Positions 1 to 8,153 of a DNA stretch of 9,813 nt are shown piece after piece (positions within the stretch are counted from its first letter, which is position 1; each line of letters opens with the position of its first letter). A program made the translations under genes and the position numbers. Where the stretch lies: NCBI GenBank assembly GCA_016783865.1, contig JADHVS010000165.1:1-9813 (forward strand), given 5' to 3'. Under the pieces are notes generated by a model. It did no database searches. It saw only the letters and a list, made by a program, of their open reading frames with translations, and had not been told where the DNA came from. This stretch comes from Bacteroidales bacterium. Its GTDB lineage: Bacteria; Bacteroidota; Bacteroidia; Bacteroidales; SM23-62.

Positions 1-1182
1 GGGCCGTTGGGCCATGTGGTACATATTTTTGAAAGCGGTCCGAAGCTGGCCTATTTATATTGGAAGAGATATGAGTATACCCTGGATGAGGAGTGGTTGC
101 GGGATCGCGCATATCCTATGCTGAAAGGGATAGCCGAGTTTTTCAGGAATTACCCGAATGTTAAGAAAGAGCAGGATGGGAAATATCATATTACCGGAAT
201 AAATGACAGCGAAGGAGTATTGGGAGCACGTGACCCTATGGGGGCCATGGCATCAATGCATACCATTTTCCCGGTGGCGATAAAAGCCTCAGAGATTTTA
301 CAAACCGATGAAGAGCTTCGCCAGGAATGGCAGGAGTTTTATAACAACCTCTCCCCGCTGCCAAGAAGTGACGATCCGGAAGCGGCTTTCTCAACTGCCC
401 CGGGTGAACCTATTATATGGGTAAATTCCCGTAAACCTGTCATGTATGGAAGTGGTCATAGAAGCAATGTACCCATCACCTATTTTGATATGACTACGTT
501 GGAGACTCAGGTTCATAATCCTGATTTTTACCAGATAGGTGTGAATTCCTACAATGGTTTGTACCCGGAAGGAATACATGAAGGGATCTACGTAACTGTA
601 ATGGGTGATGATGCGGTTATAGCTGCAAAAATGGGACAGGCCGAAGATGTCAGGCATGCCATTATCAACCAGATAAAATGTCCCCAGGCACAGGATCCTG
701 AATCCTCGGATTTTTTCTCAACAGACCTGAAGGGAGAATTGGCCAACCGGCTGACATTAAGAGAAGGCCTTAACGCAACTGGAGCAGAAAGGCTTGGTAA
801 TGCATCTTATGCATTGCACGAAGCCCTGTGCCAGAGCAATCCCCCTGCGGCCGGTGACGATCCGGTTATCCGGCTGTTTCCTGCCTGGCCCTCTGATTGG
901 AACGCACAGTACCGGCTTTTATGCAGGGGAGGATTCCTTGTTACATCTTCATTTCAGGATGGGAAAATTGAATTTGTTGAAATAGAGTCACAGGTGGGAG
1001 GGGTTTGCAAGTTCCGTAATCCATGGGGTGAAGATGAGTTTGTTGTTTACAGGAATGGTAAGAAGTGGAAGACCATGAGTGGATCACTTCTTTCTGTTAA
1101 AACCAAAGCAGATGATATACTGATCCTGGTCAAACCCGGGACAACACCCGGACAGTTTAAGAGTGTGGTTGCGGGTGAATAA
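1..1182 (+). CDS. GH95-like / DUF5703 family secreted glycosidase, 3' part (partial)
   Basis: This is the C-terminal 393 residues of a gene whose start lies outside the window. The frame is open from base 1, so the TTG at 7 is not a real start. It aligns without internal gaps to residues 498-891 of the next gene, except for one residue near the end; about 72% is identical by hand count. It therefore covers the second half of an (alpha/alpha)6-type catalytic region and the C-terminal beta-sandwich. The visible piece FPAWPSDW...CRGGF matches the GH95 pattern LPALPxAW...RARGGF, where the catalytic barrel passes into the last domain. The family is expected to be exported and to act on a glycan, but the substrate is unknown. 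A stop at 1180-1182 is followed by a 57-base gap to the paralogue. I am confident of homology to the neighbour, and less so of the exact enzyme class. Confidence 0.85.
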   Translation, partial: GPLGHVVHIFESGPKLAYLYWKRYEYTLDEEWLRDRAYPMLKGIAEFFRNYPNVKKEQDGKYHITGINDSEGVLGARDPMGAMASMHTIFPVAIKASEILQTDEELRQEWQEFYNNLSPLPRSDDPEAAFSTAPGEPIIWVNSRKPVMYGSGHRSNVPITYFDMTTLETQVHNPDFYQIGVNSYNGLYPEGIHEGIYVTVMGDDAVIAAKMGQAEDVRHAIINQIKCPQAQDPESSDFFSTDLKGELANRLTLREGLNATGAERLGNASYALHEALCQSNPPAAGDDPVIRLFPAWPSDWNAQYRLLCRGGFLVTSSFQDGKIEFVEIESQVGGVCKFRNPWGEDEFVVYRNGKKWKTMSGSLLSVKTKADDILILVKPGTTPGQFKSVVAGE

Positions 1183-1193
1183 TGGTTGCAGGT
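1166..1193 (+). repeat. Short direct repeat across the stop codon, TGGTTGC(G/A)GGT twice
   Basis: Two 11-base units, 1166-1176 and 1183-1193, differ at one position and are 17 bases apart. The first is inside the last codons of the upstream gene and the second lies just after its stop. The GTTGCGGG-like core also occurs after the next gene (3931-3954). The repeat is visible in the sequence; its role is unknown and chance is possible. Confidence 0.4.
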
Positions 1194-1239
1194 TACTGGG
1201 TGTTTACATGACGGGTTCAGTCGGATATTTGCAGATAAA

Positions 1240-3915
1240 ATGAAATCTAAAGAAATCATAATATTAGTATTTCTGGCAATGCTGATTTTATCGACCGGGG
1301 TCTTCGCACAGGTCTCGAAGAAATCTGCCATTCTTGATGTAGATTATAAAAGCCTTGTCTCACGCGGTGATCTATATTATAATACTACACTTGAGAGGAG
1401 TGAGGAAGGTATGCCGGTGGGTAACGGCCGGATGGGGAGCCTGGTGTGGACCACACCCACTTCACTGAAAATGCAGCTGAACCGGGAGGATGTTTTCTCA
1501 AACGACCGGACTACCCACAGTTTTAACTGGAGAGACACCGATTATGGTCATGGTGTTGGATTCTTCGACATAGATTTTGTGGATTACGGGGAAGATGTTT
1601 TTGTACCGGATAGGACCAGACAGCACCTTTCCATTTATGATGGATTGTATACCATTGAAGGGAATGGGATTAAGTCGCAGGTCATTGCCTGGCAGGAGGA
1701 GGATGTCATCGCCCTTAAGATAGAGGAACTGAGGGAATCACCCCCTGCCATCAATGCAAGATTGAGAATGTTCCGTCCATCAGAGGTGTATCAAAAAAGC
1801 CATAAAGCGATCTCATCACTGATACTAGTGTGTGACTATATTGTGCTGAAACAAGTCTTTTCAGAAGGGGATTACTATTGCAGTTCTGCCGCTGCCGTAG
1901 CCGTTATCGGCCGGAAATCCATTCCGAGGGTAAACAATCCGTCAGGCGGGAAAGTACAGGTGGTATCCTATGACTGGTGGCGAACCCCGGGCCTGGGACA
2001 GGAAACCGAAAGCCAGATCAGTCTGGCCATTGAACCGGGCAAAGGGACATTCGAGATCATGGCAGCAAGTGCAGCCAGTTTCGATCCGGAGGTTGATGTC
2101 GTGGAAGAGGCGATTGCCAAACTTGAGCGGGCCAGTGATCTTGGATTTGATGATATGCTGGATGAAAACAGGGATTGGTGGAGTGATTTCTGGTCAAAGT
2201 CATTCGTTAATCTCAGCAGCGATGATGGCATAGCCGGTGAGATCGAAAAATATTATTACTACTACCTCTATCTTTTTGCCTCTACCTCCAGGGGTAACTA
2301 CCCGATCGACTTCAGCGGGATGCTCTTCGGTTCACGCGGGGACTTGTCAGCCTGGGGTCACATGGTGTGGTTTAAAAACCTGAGTATATATTACCGTGGC
2401 ATGTTTGCCGTGAACAGGCCTGAACTAATGGATCCTTTTTTCGATATGTACACCCGGATGTACCCGCAATGTGAAATTGCTGCCCGCCAGGTTTGGGGCA
2501 CAAAAGGGATTTTTATTCCGGAGACGATCTTTACCGACGGTCCCGAGGAACTTCCTGAAGATATAGGGAAAGAAATGCAGGATCTCTATCTCCTACGAAA
2601 ACCGTGGGAGGAGAGGACTGAACGATTTATGAAATATGCCGCAAAACAGCATCCTCATGCAGCCACCTGGAACTGGAAGGGAGAGGGTAACTGGATTGAA
2701 GGGGAATGGGTTTTCAACAATAAAGCATGTGGGCCATATGGGGAAGCTACCCATCTTTTTGAAAGCGGGGCAAAACTCGCTCATTTATACTGGGAAAGAT
2801 ATGAATATAACCTTGACGAGGATTGGCTCCGAGAACGTGCTTATCCTATGATCAAAGGAATTGCAGAGTTCTACAGGAATTTTCCAAATGTTGTAAAGGA
2901 ACAGGACGGGAAATATCACATTACCCTGATAAACGATGATGAAATAGTAAAGGGGGCGCGTGACCCAATGGGTTCAATGGCATCCATGCATTTTATTTTT
3001 CCGCTGGCGATTAAAGCGGCAGGAGTATTGCAAACTGACGAAGAGCTCTGTCAAAAATGGCAATCGTTTTATGGCAGCCTTGCACCACTTCCAACCAGTG
3101 GTGATCCCGATGCAGCTTACCCAACACCCCCCGGGGAACCGGTCATCTGGATCAATTCCCGAACTCCGATATTATGCGGTGTTGGAGCTATTAGCAAGAC
3201 TCCCATGTTTTATTTTAATATGAATACCCTGGAAGCCAAAAAGATTAATCCGGAGTTATACCAGGTTTGTGTGAATACTTATAACACTCTGTTCCCCAAC
3301 GGAATAAACGAAGACAGCTATGTTACAGTAATGGGTGCAGATGCGATAATCGCCGCACGGATGGGAAAGGCTGAGGATGTGAGGCATGCTATAATTAACC
3401 AGATAAAATGCCCCCAGGCACAGGATCCGGAGTCATGGGATTTTTTCTCGACAGACCTGAAAAGGGAACTGGCCAACCGTATGACTTTAAGAGAAGGATT
3501 TAATGCCATTGGTGCAGAAAGGCTTGCTAATGCTGCTTTTGCATTGCACGAAGCAATGTGCCAGAGCAATCCGACGGCAGCTGATCAAGAATCTGTTATC
3601 AGGATTTTTCCTGCATGGCCTGCTGATTGGGATGCTCAGTTCAGGCTTTTATGCAGGGGAGGATTTTTTGTCTCATCTTCTTTTCAGGAAGGAGAAATTG
3701 AATTTGTTGAAATTGAGTCCCGGTTGGGAGGGATTTGCAGGTTCAGGAATCCATGGGGCGAAAATGAATTCGTAATGTTTAAAAATGGCAAAAAGTGGAA
3801 GACAATGAGCGGATCACTTTTGTCGGTAAAAACCACTAAAGATGATATGCTGGTTCTGGTAAGACCCGGCATTTCTCCGGGCCAGTTCAGGGATGTTGTT
3901 GCAGCCGGAGAATAA
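1240..3915 (+). CDS. GH95-like / DUF5703 domain secreted glycosidase (complete paralogue)
   Basis: An 891-residue exported protein. I chose the ATG at 1240 because it opens a clean type I signal peptide: Lys-containing start, hydrophobic residues 6-17, likely cut after VFA at 23. The frame extends upstream to a TTG at 1186, but that would put 18 polar residues before the signal. Residues about 38-300 look like the DUF5703 N-terminal domain, with PVGNGRMGSLVW at 59-70 and QLNRED at 79-84, similar to the GH95 PxGNGRxGAMV...LNEDxLW start. Residues about 338-410 (YLFASTSRG...DFSG, then KNLSIYYR) resemble the GH95 barrel segment that holds its catalytic asparagines. FPAWPADW...CRGGF and a beta-rich tail follow. 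It presumably hydrolyses a glycan in the periplasm or at the surface. It follows a tandem paralogue and precedes a DUF4838 lipoprotein gene by 78 bases. At 891 residues it is longer than the roughly 780 I recall for GH95, so DUF5703 is the safer label. Confidence 0.85.
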   Translation: MKSKEIIILVFLAMLILSTGVFAQVSKKSAILDVDYKSLVSRGDLYYNTTLERSEEGMPVGNGRMGSLVWTTPTSLKMQLNREDVFSNDRTTHSFNWRDTDYGHGVGFFDIDFVDYGEDVFVPDRTRQHLSIYDGLYTIEGNGIKSQVIAWQEEDVIALKIEELRESPPAINARLRMFRPSEVYQKSHKAISSLILVCDYIVLKQVFSEGDYYCSSAAAVAVIGRKSIPRVNNPSGGKVQVVSYDWWRTPGLGQETESQISLAIEPGKGTFEIMAASAASFDPEVDVVEEAIAKLERASDLGFDDMLDENRDWWSDFWSKSFVNLSSDDGIAGEIEKYYYYYLYLFASTSRGNYPIDFSGMLFGSRGDLSAWGHMVWFKNLSIYYRGMFAVNRPELMDPFFDMYTRMYPQCEIAARQVWGTKGIFIPETIFTDGPEELPEDIGKEMQDLYLLRKPWEERTERFMKYAAKQHPHAATWNWKGEGNWIEGEWVFNNKACGPYGEATHLFESGAKLAHLYWERYEYNLDEDWLRERAYPMIKGIAEFYRNFPNVVKEQDGKYHITLINDDEIVKGARDPMGSMASMHFIFPLAIKAAGVLQTDEELCQKWQSFYGSLAPLPTSGDPDAAYPTPPGEPVIWINSRTPILCGVGAISKTPMFYFNMNTLEAKKINPELYQVCVNTYNTLFPNGINEDSYVTVMGADAIIAARMGKAEDVRHAIINQIKCPQAQDPESWDFFSTDLKRELANRMTLREGFNAIGAERLANAAFALHEAMCQSNPTAADQESVIRIFPAWPADWDAQFRLLCRGGFFVSSSFQEGEIEFVEIESRLGGICRFRNPWGENEFVMFKNGKKWKTMSGSLLSVKTTKDDMLVLVRPGISPGQFRDVVAAGE

Positions 3916-3930
3916 TAAATTCAAGTCGCT

Positions 3931-3954
3931 AGTTGCGGGGTACGAGTTGCGAGG
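3931..3954 (+). repeat. AGTTGCGGGG / AGTTGCGAGG intergenic repeat pair
   Basis: Two 10-base units, 3931-3940 and 3945-3954, differ at one base and are separated by TACG, giving a 14-base period. They lie in the 78-base gap between the DUF5703 gene and the DUF4838 gene. The gap is otherwise AT-rich and shows no strong hairpin. The core resembles the repeat after the upstream paralogue. Confidence 0.45.
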
Positions 3955-3982
3955 TGTTCTATTATAGAATTTTAATTATATA

Positions 3983-3987
3983 AAGGA
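3983..3987 (+). promoter_or_regulatory. Ribosome binding site AAGGA of the DUF4838 gene
   Basis: AAGGA lies six bases before the ATG at 3994, a normal Shine-Dalgarno distance. It fixes that ATG as the start and is the clearest such site in the window; the other genes have none as convincing. Confidence 0.6.
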
Positions 3988-3993
3988 ATAGAT

Positions 3994-5814
3994 ATGAGAC
4001 ATTTTAAAATTTTAGGATTCAGATCCGAATTAACTGCTATACTATTTACATTGGCAGTAACGATTTTTCTGCTCTTTCAGTCCTGTTCTCAGGAAAAAGA
4101 GAGTTTATCCATCGGGAATAATGGCAATATCGAAAGCATTATCATTCCCGACAATTCAGATGAAGTAATCAACTTTGCAGCTTCTGAGCTTCAGGAATAC
4201 CTCAAAAAGATTACCGGAAAGGAACTGGAAATTTCAGAAACCACTGAAGCGAGCAGTGGCAGATCAATCTCGCTTACCGTCGATTCAAATGAAGATATCA
4301 TCTGGGATGGATTCAGGATTGAAACGACTAAAAAGGGCATTGTAATTCTGGCAAATGAATCCAGGGGTTTGCTAAATGCTGTTTATACCATATTGGAGGA
4401 AAAGGGGTGTTCCTTTGTTTACCCGGGAGAGGAGGAGGAGATTGTACCTTCAATCACTCTGGTTGAATTTCCTGCTGTTGAAAAGACGTACAATCCGATT
4501 GTCAGGCACAGGGGACTGACTCCTTATGGACTTCATGGTGGGAGTGTGGAGACAGGCAGGACTTTTATTGATTGGATGGGCAAGAACAGGATGAACTTCA
4601 TAATAGTTTCGGAGGACAGGCCCAGTGATACGAAGGGACCGGCCCATGCAAATATCTGGAAGGAGGTGGATGATGAACTGCTGCCTGAGTTGCAAAAGCG
4701 TGGATTTACCATTGACATGAGTGAGCACTGTACACAAATCTTTTTCCCGCGATCGCTGTTCAAAGATCACCCTGATTGGTTCGCATTAAACGATGGTGAA
4801 AGAAAGCTGGGAGAGCTACCTTATGCCGGGCAGATATGTTATTCTAACAAGGATGCCGTTGAATATTATGCAACAGAAGTGGCTGCGTATGCAACAGAGC
4901 ACCCTGAGATGCATTTCATCGGTACATGGCCCCTCGATGGAGGCAACTATTGTGAGTGTGAAGATTGTAAAGATTCCCTGACAGTTTTCAGGGCTGCCAT
5001 GCGCGTAGCAGAGAAAGTAGGAGAGGTACGGCCCGATATGATAGTTGAGCATCTTGCTTATAAACCCCAGACCTGGCATCCCCCGGCGATGGAAAAGTTA
5101 CCGGCAAATATGTCTGTCCTGTGGTGCAGGCCCTATCATGAAATAGATCATTTACTGAAAGAATGGGTTGATAAGACTGAGCATGGTGGTGGGGTATATA
5201 AATTTGAATATTTCATGGGAGATAATTATAACCTTTTTGCGAATGTATGGCTGCGTCCCGAATATTCGGCCAACCTGGTACCACATGTTCAGGAGATGGG
5301 CCTCCGTGGAGTAATATCATTATACCTGCCAATTGAGAACTGGTGGCGGTCTTCGTTTAACAATTGGTTCTTTGCCCGGGCCTGCTGGAATCCGGAATTT
5401 AATGTTGATGAACTTTTAACCGAATATTGTGAGAGGTATTACGGCGATCAGGCAACTGAAATAAAAGAGGTTTTTAATATCGTGTTGACTGAATTTCAAC
5501 CCGAACCCTATATAAGCCCGCTCGAGGCCGGCAGTTCAAGACTGGAACAAGTTAGGACCTCTTCTGAAAAAATATTTAATAAGCTGGACGAGATAACCGC
5601 TGGAGCAAAGGATGATAAGGTACTGGTGAGGATTGAACGTTTAAAGACCTTTGTGGAATTCTCATTGCTGCATTGTGAAGCATTTTCCAGTCTAGATATA
5701 GCCGACCTTAATCGCCTGGTAGAATATAGCAGGGAGCACAGGCATCATGAAATGGTGGTCATGTACCCGGATTATGTTGAATACCGTAATCTGAATAATT
5801 TCAGGGAGCATTGA
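3994..5814 (+). CDS. DUF4838 domain lipoprotein with alpha-glucuronidase-type N-terminal domain
   Basis: A 606-residue protein. Residues 1-31 form a lipoprotein signal: RSELTAILFTLAVTIFLLFQSC, with Cys31 as the likely lipidated residue, followed by an acidic and polar stretch (SQEKES) that may favour surface display. Residues about 45-160 look like the small alpha/beta domain found before the catalytic barrel in GH67 and GH20 enzymes: NFAASELQEYLKKITG, then GLLNAVYTILEEKGCSFVYPG. DUF4838 follows at about 165-460, with HPDWFALNDGER (259-270), a CYSNKDAVEYY segment, and DGGNYCECEDC (315-325), the Cys-rich loop typical of the family. The rest is helical. The fold suggests a TIM-barrel glycoside hydrolase, but the family has no reaction I can state, and I do not assign catalytic residues. 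The ATG at 3994 is set by the ribosome binding site and the signal peptide. It ends with TGA followed at once by TAA, 13 bases from the convergent beta-helix gene. Confidence 0.85.
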   Translation: MRHFKILGFRSELTAILFTLAVTIFLLFQSCSQEKESLSIGNNGNIESIIIPDNSDEVINFAASELQEYLKKITGKELEISETTEASSGRSISLTVDSNEDIIWDGFRIETTKKGIVILANESRGLLNAVYTILEEKGCSFVYPGEEEEIVPSITLVEFPAVEKTYNPIVRHRGLTPYGLHGGSVETGRTFIDWMGKNRMNFIIVSEDRPSDTKGPAHANIWKEVDDELLPELQKRGFTIDMSEHCTQIFFPRSLFKDHPDWFALNDGERKLGELPYAGQICYSNKDAVEYYATEVAAYATEHPEMHFIGTWPLDGGNYCECEDCKDSLTVFRAAMRVAEKVGEVRPDMIVEHLAYKPQTWHPPAMEKLPANMSVLWCRPYHEIDHLLKEWVDKTEHGGGVYKFEYFMGDNYNLFANVWLRPEYSANLVPHVQEMGLRGVISLYLPIENWWRSSFNNWFFARACWNPEFNVDELLTEYCERYYGDQATEIKEVFNIVLTEFQPEPYISPLEAGSSRLEQVRTSSEKIFNKLDEITAGAKDDKVLVRIERLKTFVEFSLLHCEAFSSLDIADLNRLVEYSREHRHHEMVVMYPDYVEYRNLNNFREH

Positions 5815-5827
5815 TAAAATGACCTGC

Positions 5828-8014
5828 TTATTTTCTTGGTCCCACACTACTGATATCAATGGGTTTGAATCCCAGTTTCAGGGCAGGGGATCCTGGCTTG
5901 AGTGAGAAATTCCCGTTATCCGGATCAACCAGCAATGGATCGGCTACAACTGAGTGTCTGTCCAGTCCTTTCTCCTTCCACTGATCAAAAGTATATCTCT
6001 TCCCGGTAAGGAATGTAACAGGTTCACCTGTTTCATTAAAGTAGATATTAGAATCCCATAGCGTATTAAAACTGGGCCAATCTTTCTCTTTGATGAGTGG
6101 CCCCTCCCTCCATACAACAATATTGCGTGAAAAGACTTCTCCTTTTGGTTGTTGATCACCCTGCGGCTGGTCACCGTAAACAGTTAGCTGATATTTTTTT
6201 CCATATAAAAATATGTTGTTATGAATAAAGTTGCCGGCACAATTGTAATTAGATCCATAGCCGCCGGCAACAGCATTATATACGATATTGTTTTCCACTA
6301 TAATGCCAAAACAACCGTTATCAAGGATGATCCCTTCACCTGCGCCCCAATGTTCATTTGAATATACATCCCTTATATAATTGTTTCTAATATAGGTTCC
6401 CGGCGATGTCCCCAGGGCATAAATTGCACCATGTGTACCTAATCTTCCAGCACCCAACTCATGGATGTAATTAAATTCCACAATGTTGTCCCTTGTTCTT
6501 TGCAAGGGGAAATAGGACCAGGTCCATCCTACAGATACAGCCCACATCAGTGAGCCAGTAATATCATTATGACTGATCACATTTTTACTGCTCTGACCAA
6601 TCCATATACCGGCAGCTCCCAGCGCACCTTTACCCATATCTCGCAGATAGTTATCTGAAACCAGGGTCTCCTTTGTTTCTTCTATATCCAATTCACAAAC
6701 TTTGGGCTCTCCTATTTTTACAGCTCCTGCACCAATATCAGTAAAGATGTTTCCAATGATATCTGTGTTTCTACATCCTTTCCGCAAATCAATACACCAG
6801 GCTCCAATGTGCTTAAAATCACATCCCCGAACCGTGCAATGATGGGCTCCATCGGAAAGTATTGCAGCCTGGAGAGCTATTTCAGCCTGTGGGCAGGCAT
6901 ATCCTTCTGATGCGATCTCCCAGGGAGTATGCGAAAAGGTAAGATTTTGGAAACTTGTATATTGAACAAATCCAGCCTGAGCCACATCCCCCTCCAGTTT
7001 AATGAGTTGATTAAGACCGGATTTGGGTGCGATCACTTCTGCCCGAGTCATATCTTCACCCGGTAAAGGATGATAATAGAGCACTCCATTAGCCTTATCC
7101 AGATACCATGTGCCCGGCTCATCATAGATCTCTTCAAATACATTTTCAATATGATATCCAAAGGACCAGGTGAGAGGCCGAATGGATCCTCCGGTAAACA
7201 GGACCAGTTGCTCGTCTTCATCAATAGTCTGTATCTTAAGTATTGATTCCCTCCAGAATTGAGATATAACCACTTCAACATCTTCAATATTGGACCACGC
7301 TGCCTGGATATTTCCCTCTTCATATTTAAAAGCACGTTTTGCCAGCTCTCCCTCGTCAGAAGTACTCTGAGCCATCCAGCTGGTTTTATCTATGGAAGGC
7401 AGATTTGCAACCCTGAACAATCCTTCTTTTGGATACCGGGGCCGGTACCGGCGATTTCCATCTACATACAATTGTCTGAAATACCATGATCCGGATTTCA
7501 CCTCCGGTATTTTTACTTTCCATAATCCTTTCTTATCCTCTTCCCAGTTTCTGATGATTCTGCCTCCGCTGATTGTAGCTCTTTCATTGGGATATGATTC
7601 ATAGATGGTGGGACTTACCTCACTACCTGAATCTTCCGGCCTGAGAATGAATGATGCATCTATGAAGTAGGTACCTTCACGAAGCTGAATATGAACGGGT
7701 ACATCAACATTGGTCGATTTTCGCAATACCCGAACGGCATCACGTGCCCCTTCAAGCGTAGCAAAAGGGCCGTCAGTTTGGGCTGCTTCGATATCTGCAA
7801 TCCTTCCAGACCAATTGTCGTTACCCATGGGTGAGATGAAGAAAACGATTTTATCTTCTGATTCATATCGATCCCCATTTTCCAGGTTTCCAGTTGCATG
7901 TTGATAAAGTAACATACTTAATAATAATAGTCCAATTAAGAATCTTCCATTATGCAAAATCCTTCGAATAATGTGTTTTATTTCTTTTCTCATGATCATA
8001 TAAATTATTTGCAT
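5828..8014 (-). CDS. Secreted right-handed parallel beta-helix protein, GH141-like
   Basis: A 728-residue protein as drawn. ATGs at 7999 and 7993 are also possible; 7993 (MRKEIKH) gives the most usual signal length. The signal has a basic start (RKEIKHIIRR), a hydrophobic run FLIGLLLLSMLL at 25-36, and a likely cut near HATG at 39-42. Residues 56-150 match the start of GH141-like proteins: FFISPMGNDNWSG, GPFATLEGARDAVR, LREGTYFI, PEDSG, ISGG. A beta-sheet insertion is followed by repeated helix turns at about 350-605, rich in N-x-I and N-N motifs (IVEFNYIHEL, YIRNNYIRDV, IIVENNIVYN). The end, DPLLVDPDNGNFSLKPGSPALKLGF, is the usual family close. GH141 includes alpha-fucosidase and xylanase members; which reaction applies here is unknown. 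The residue at the position where I recall the family having Asp in its DGGGIYTLG motif is Thr527. An IS66 element starts 120 bases upstream of this start. No terminator is visible at its 3' end. Confidence 0.85.
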   Translation of the reverse strand: MQIIYMIMRKEIKHIIRRILHNGRFLIGLLLLSMLLYQHATGNLENGDRYESEDKIVFFISPMGNDNWSGRIADIEAAQTDGPFATLEGARDAVRVLRKSTNVDVPVHIQLREGTYFIDASFILRPEDSGSEVSPTIYESYPNERATISGGRIIRNWEEDKKGLWKVKIPEVKSGSWYFRQLYVDGNRRYRPRYPKEGLFRVANLPSIDKTSWMAQSTSDEGELAKRAFKYEEGNIQAAWSNIEDVEVVISQFWRESILKIQTIDEDEQLVLFTGGSIRPLTWSFGYHIENVFEEIYDEPGTWYLDKANGVLYYHPLPGEDMTRAEVIAPKSGLNQLIKLEGDVAQAGFVQYTSFQNLTFSHTPWEIASEGYACPQAEIALQAAILSDGAHHCTVRGCDFKHIGAWCIDLRKGCRNTDIIGNIFTDIGAGAVKIGEPKVCELDIEETKETLVSDNYLRDMGKGALGAAGIWIGQSSKNVISHNDITGSLMWAVSVGWTWSYFPLQRTRDNIVEFNYIHELGAGRLGTHGAIYALGTSPGTYIRNNYIRDVYSNEHWGAGEGIILDNGCFGIIVENNIVYNAVAGGYGSNYNCAGNFIHNNIFLYGKKYQLTVYGDQPQGDQQPKGEVFSRNIVVWREGPLIKEKDWPSFNTLWDSNIYFNETGEPVTFLTGKRYTFDQWKEKGLDRHSVVADPLLVDPDNGNFSLKPGSPALKLGFKPIDISSVGPRK

Positions 8015-8134
8015 CTTTTTATATCATCTTCACTGCTCATATTACCTTAATTCATTATACAGATCCCGGCCTGACACGAATATATCCAGCCATTATGATG
8101 GATGGCTATGTTTCGCATCTATAAAAGTAAATAT
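8015..8134 (-). other. Remaining upstream region of the beta-helix gene, cut by the IS
   Basis: There are 120 bases between the beta-helix start and the left tip of the IS. Read on the - strand it contains TATAAT at + positions 8054-8059 without a good -35 partner, and no exact TAnnTTTG. A small inverted repeat, AGCCAT (8088-8093) and ATGGCT (8102-8107) with an 8-base loop, could be an operator half-site pair or chance. The last eight bases, GTAAATAT at 8127-8134, are where an IS66 target duplication would lie. Confidence 0.4.
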
Positions 8135-8153
8135 GTAACTGTTTAGCTGGTAT
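8135..8153 (+). repeat. Left terminal inverted repeat of the IS66 element
   Basis: GTAACTGTTTAGCTGGTAT. The first 11 bases match the reverse complement of the right end exactly. The rest matches again (GG, TAT) if a one-base gap is allowed. Confidence 0.9.

Noticed and set aside
794..985. A second-frame ORF that has a similar counterpart at 3503-3775 in the other paralogue
   Set aside because: The similarity follows from the duplicated DNA and the conserved main frame. There is no start signal or independent support, so it is a shadow.
1224..1231. GATATTTG, close to the TAnnTTTG element before the second DUF5703 gene
   Set aside because: It misses one fixed base, has only a poor TTTG partner, and would place the transcript start almost on the ATG at 1240.
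1968..2233. Overlapping ORFs of 87 codons on both strands inside the DUF5703 gene
   Set aside because: Both lie inside a well-supported gene and show only composition-driven open frames, with no domain-like content.
4450..4770. A 106-codon - strand ORF within the DUF4838 gene
   Set aside because: It is antisense to conserved domain sequence and its residue make-up is unlike a real protein.
5815..5827. A bidirectional terminator between the convergent genes
   Set aside because: Only 13 bases separate the stops, and I see no GC-rich stem with a T-run there or at the gene ends.
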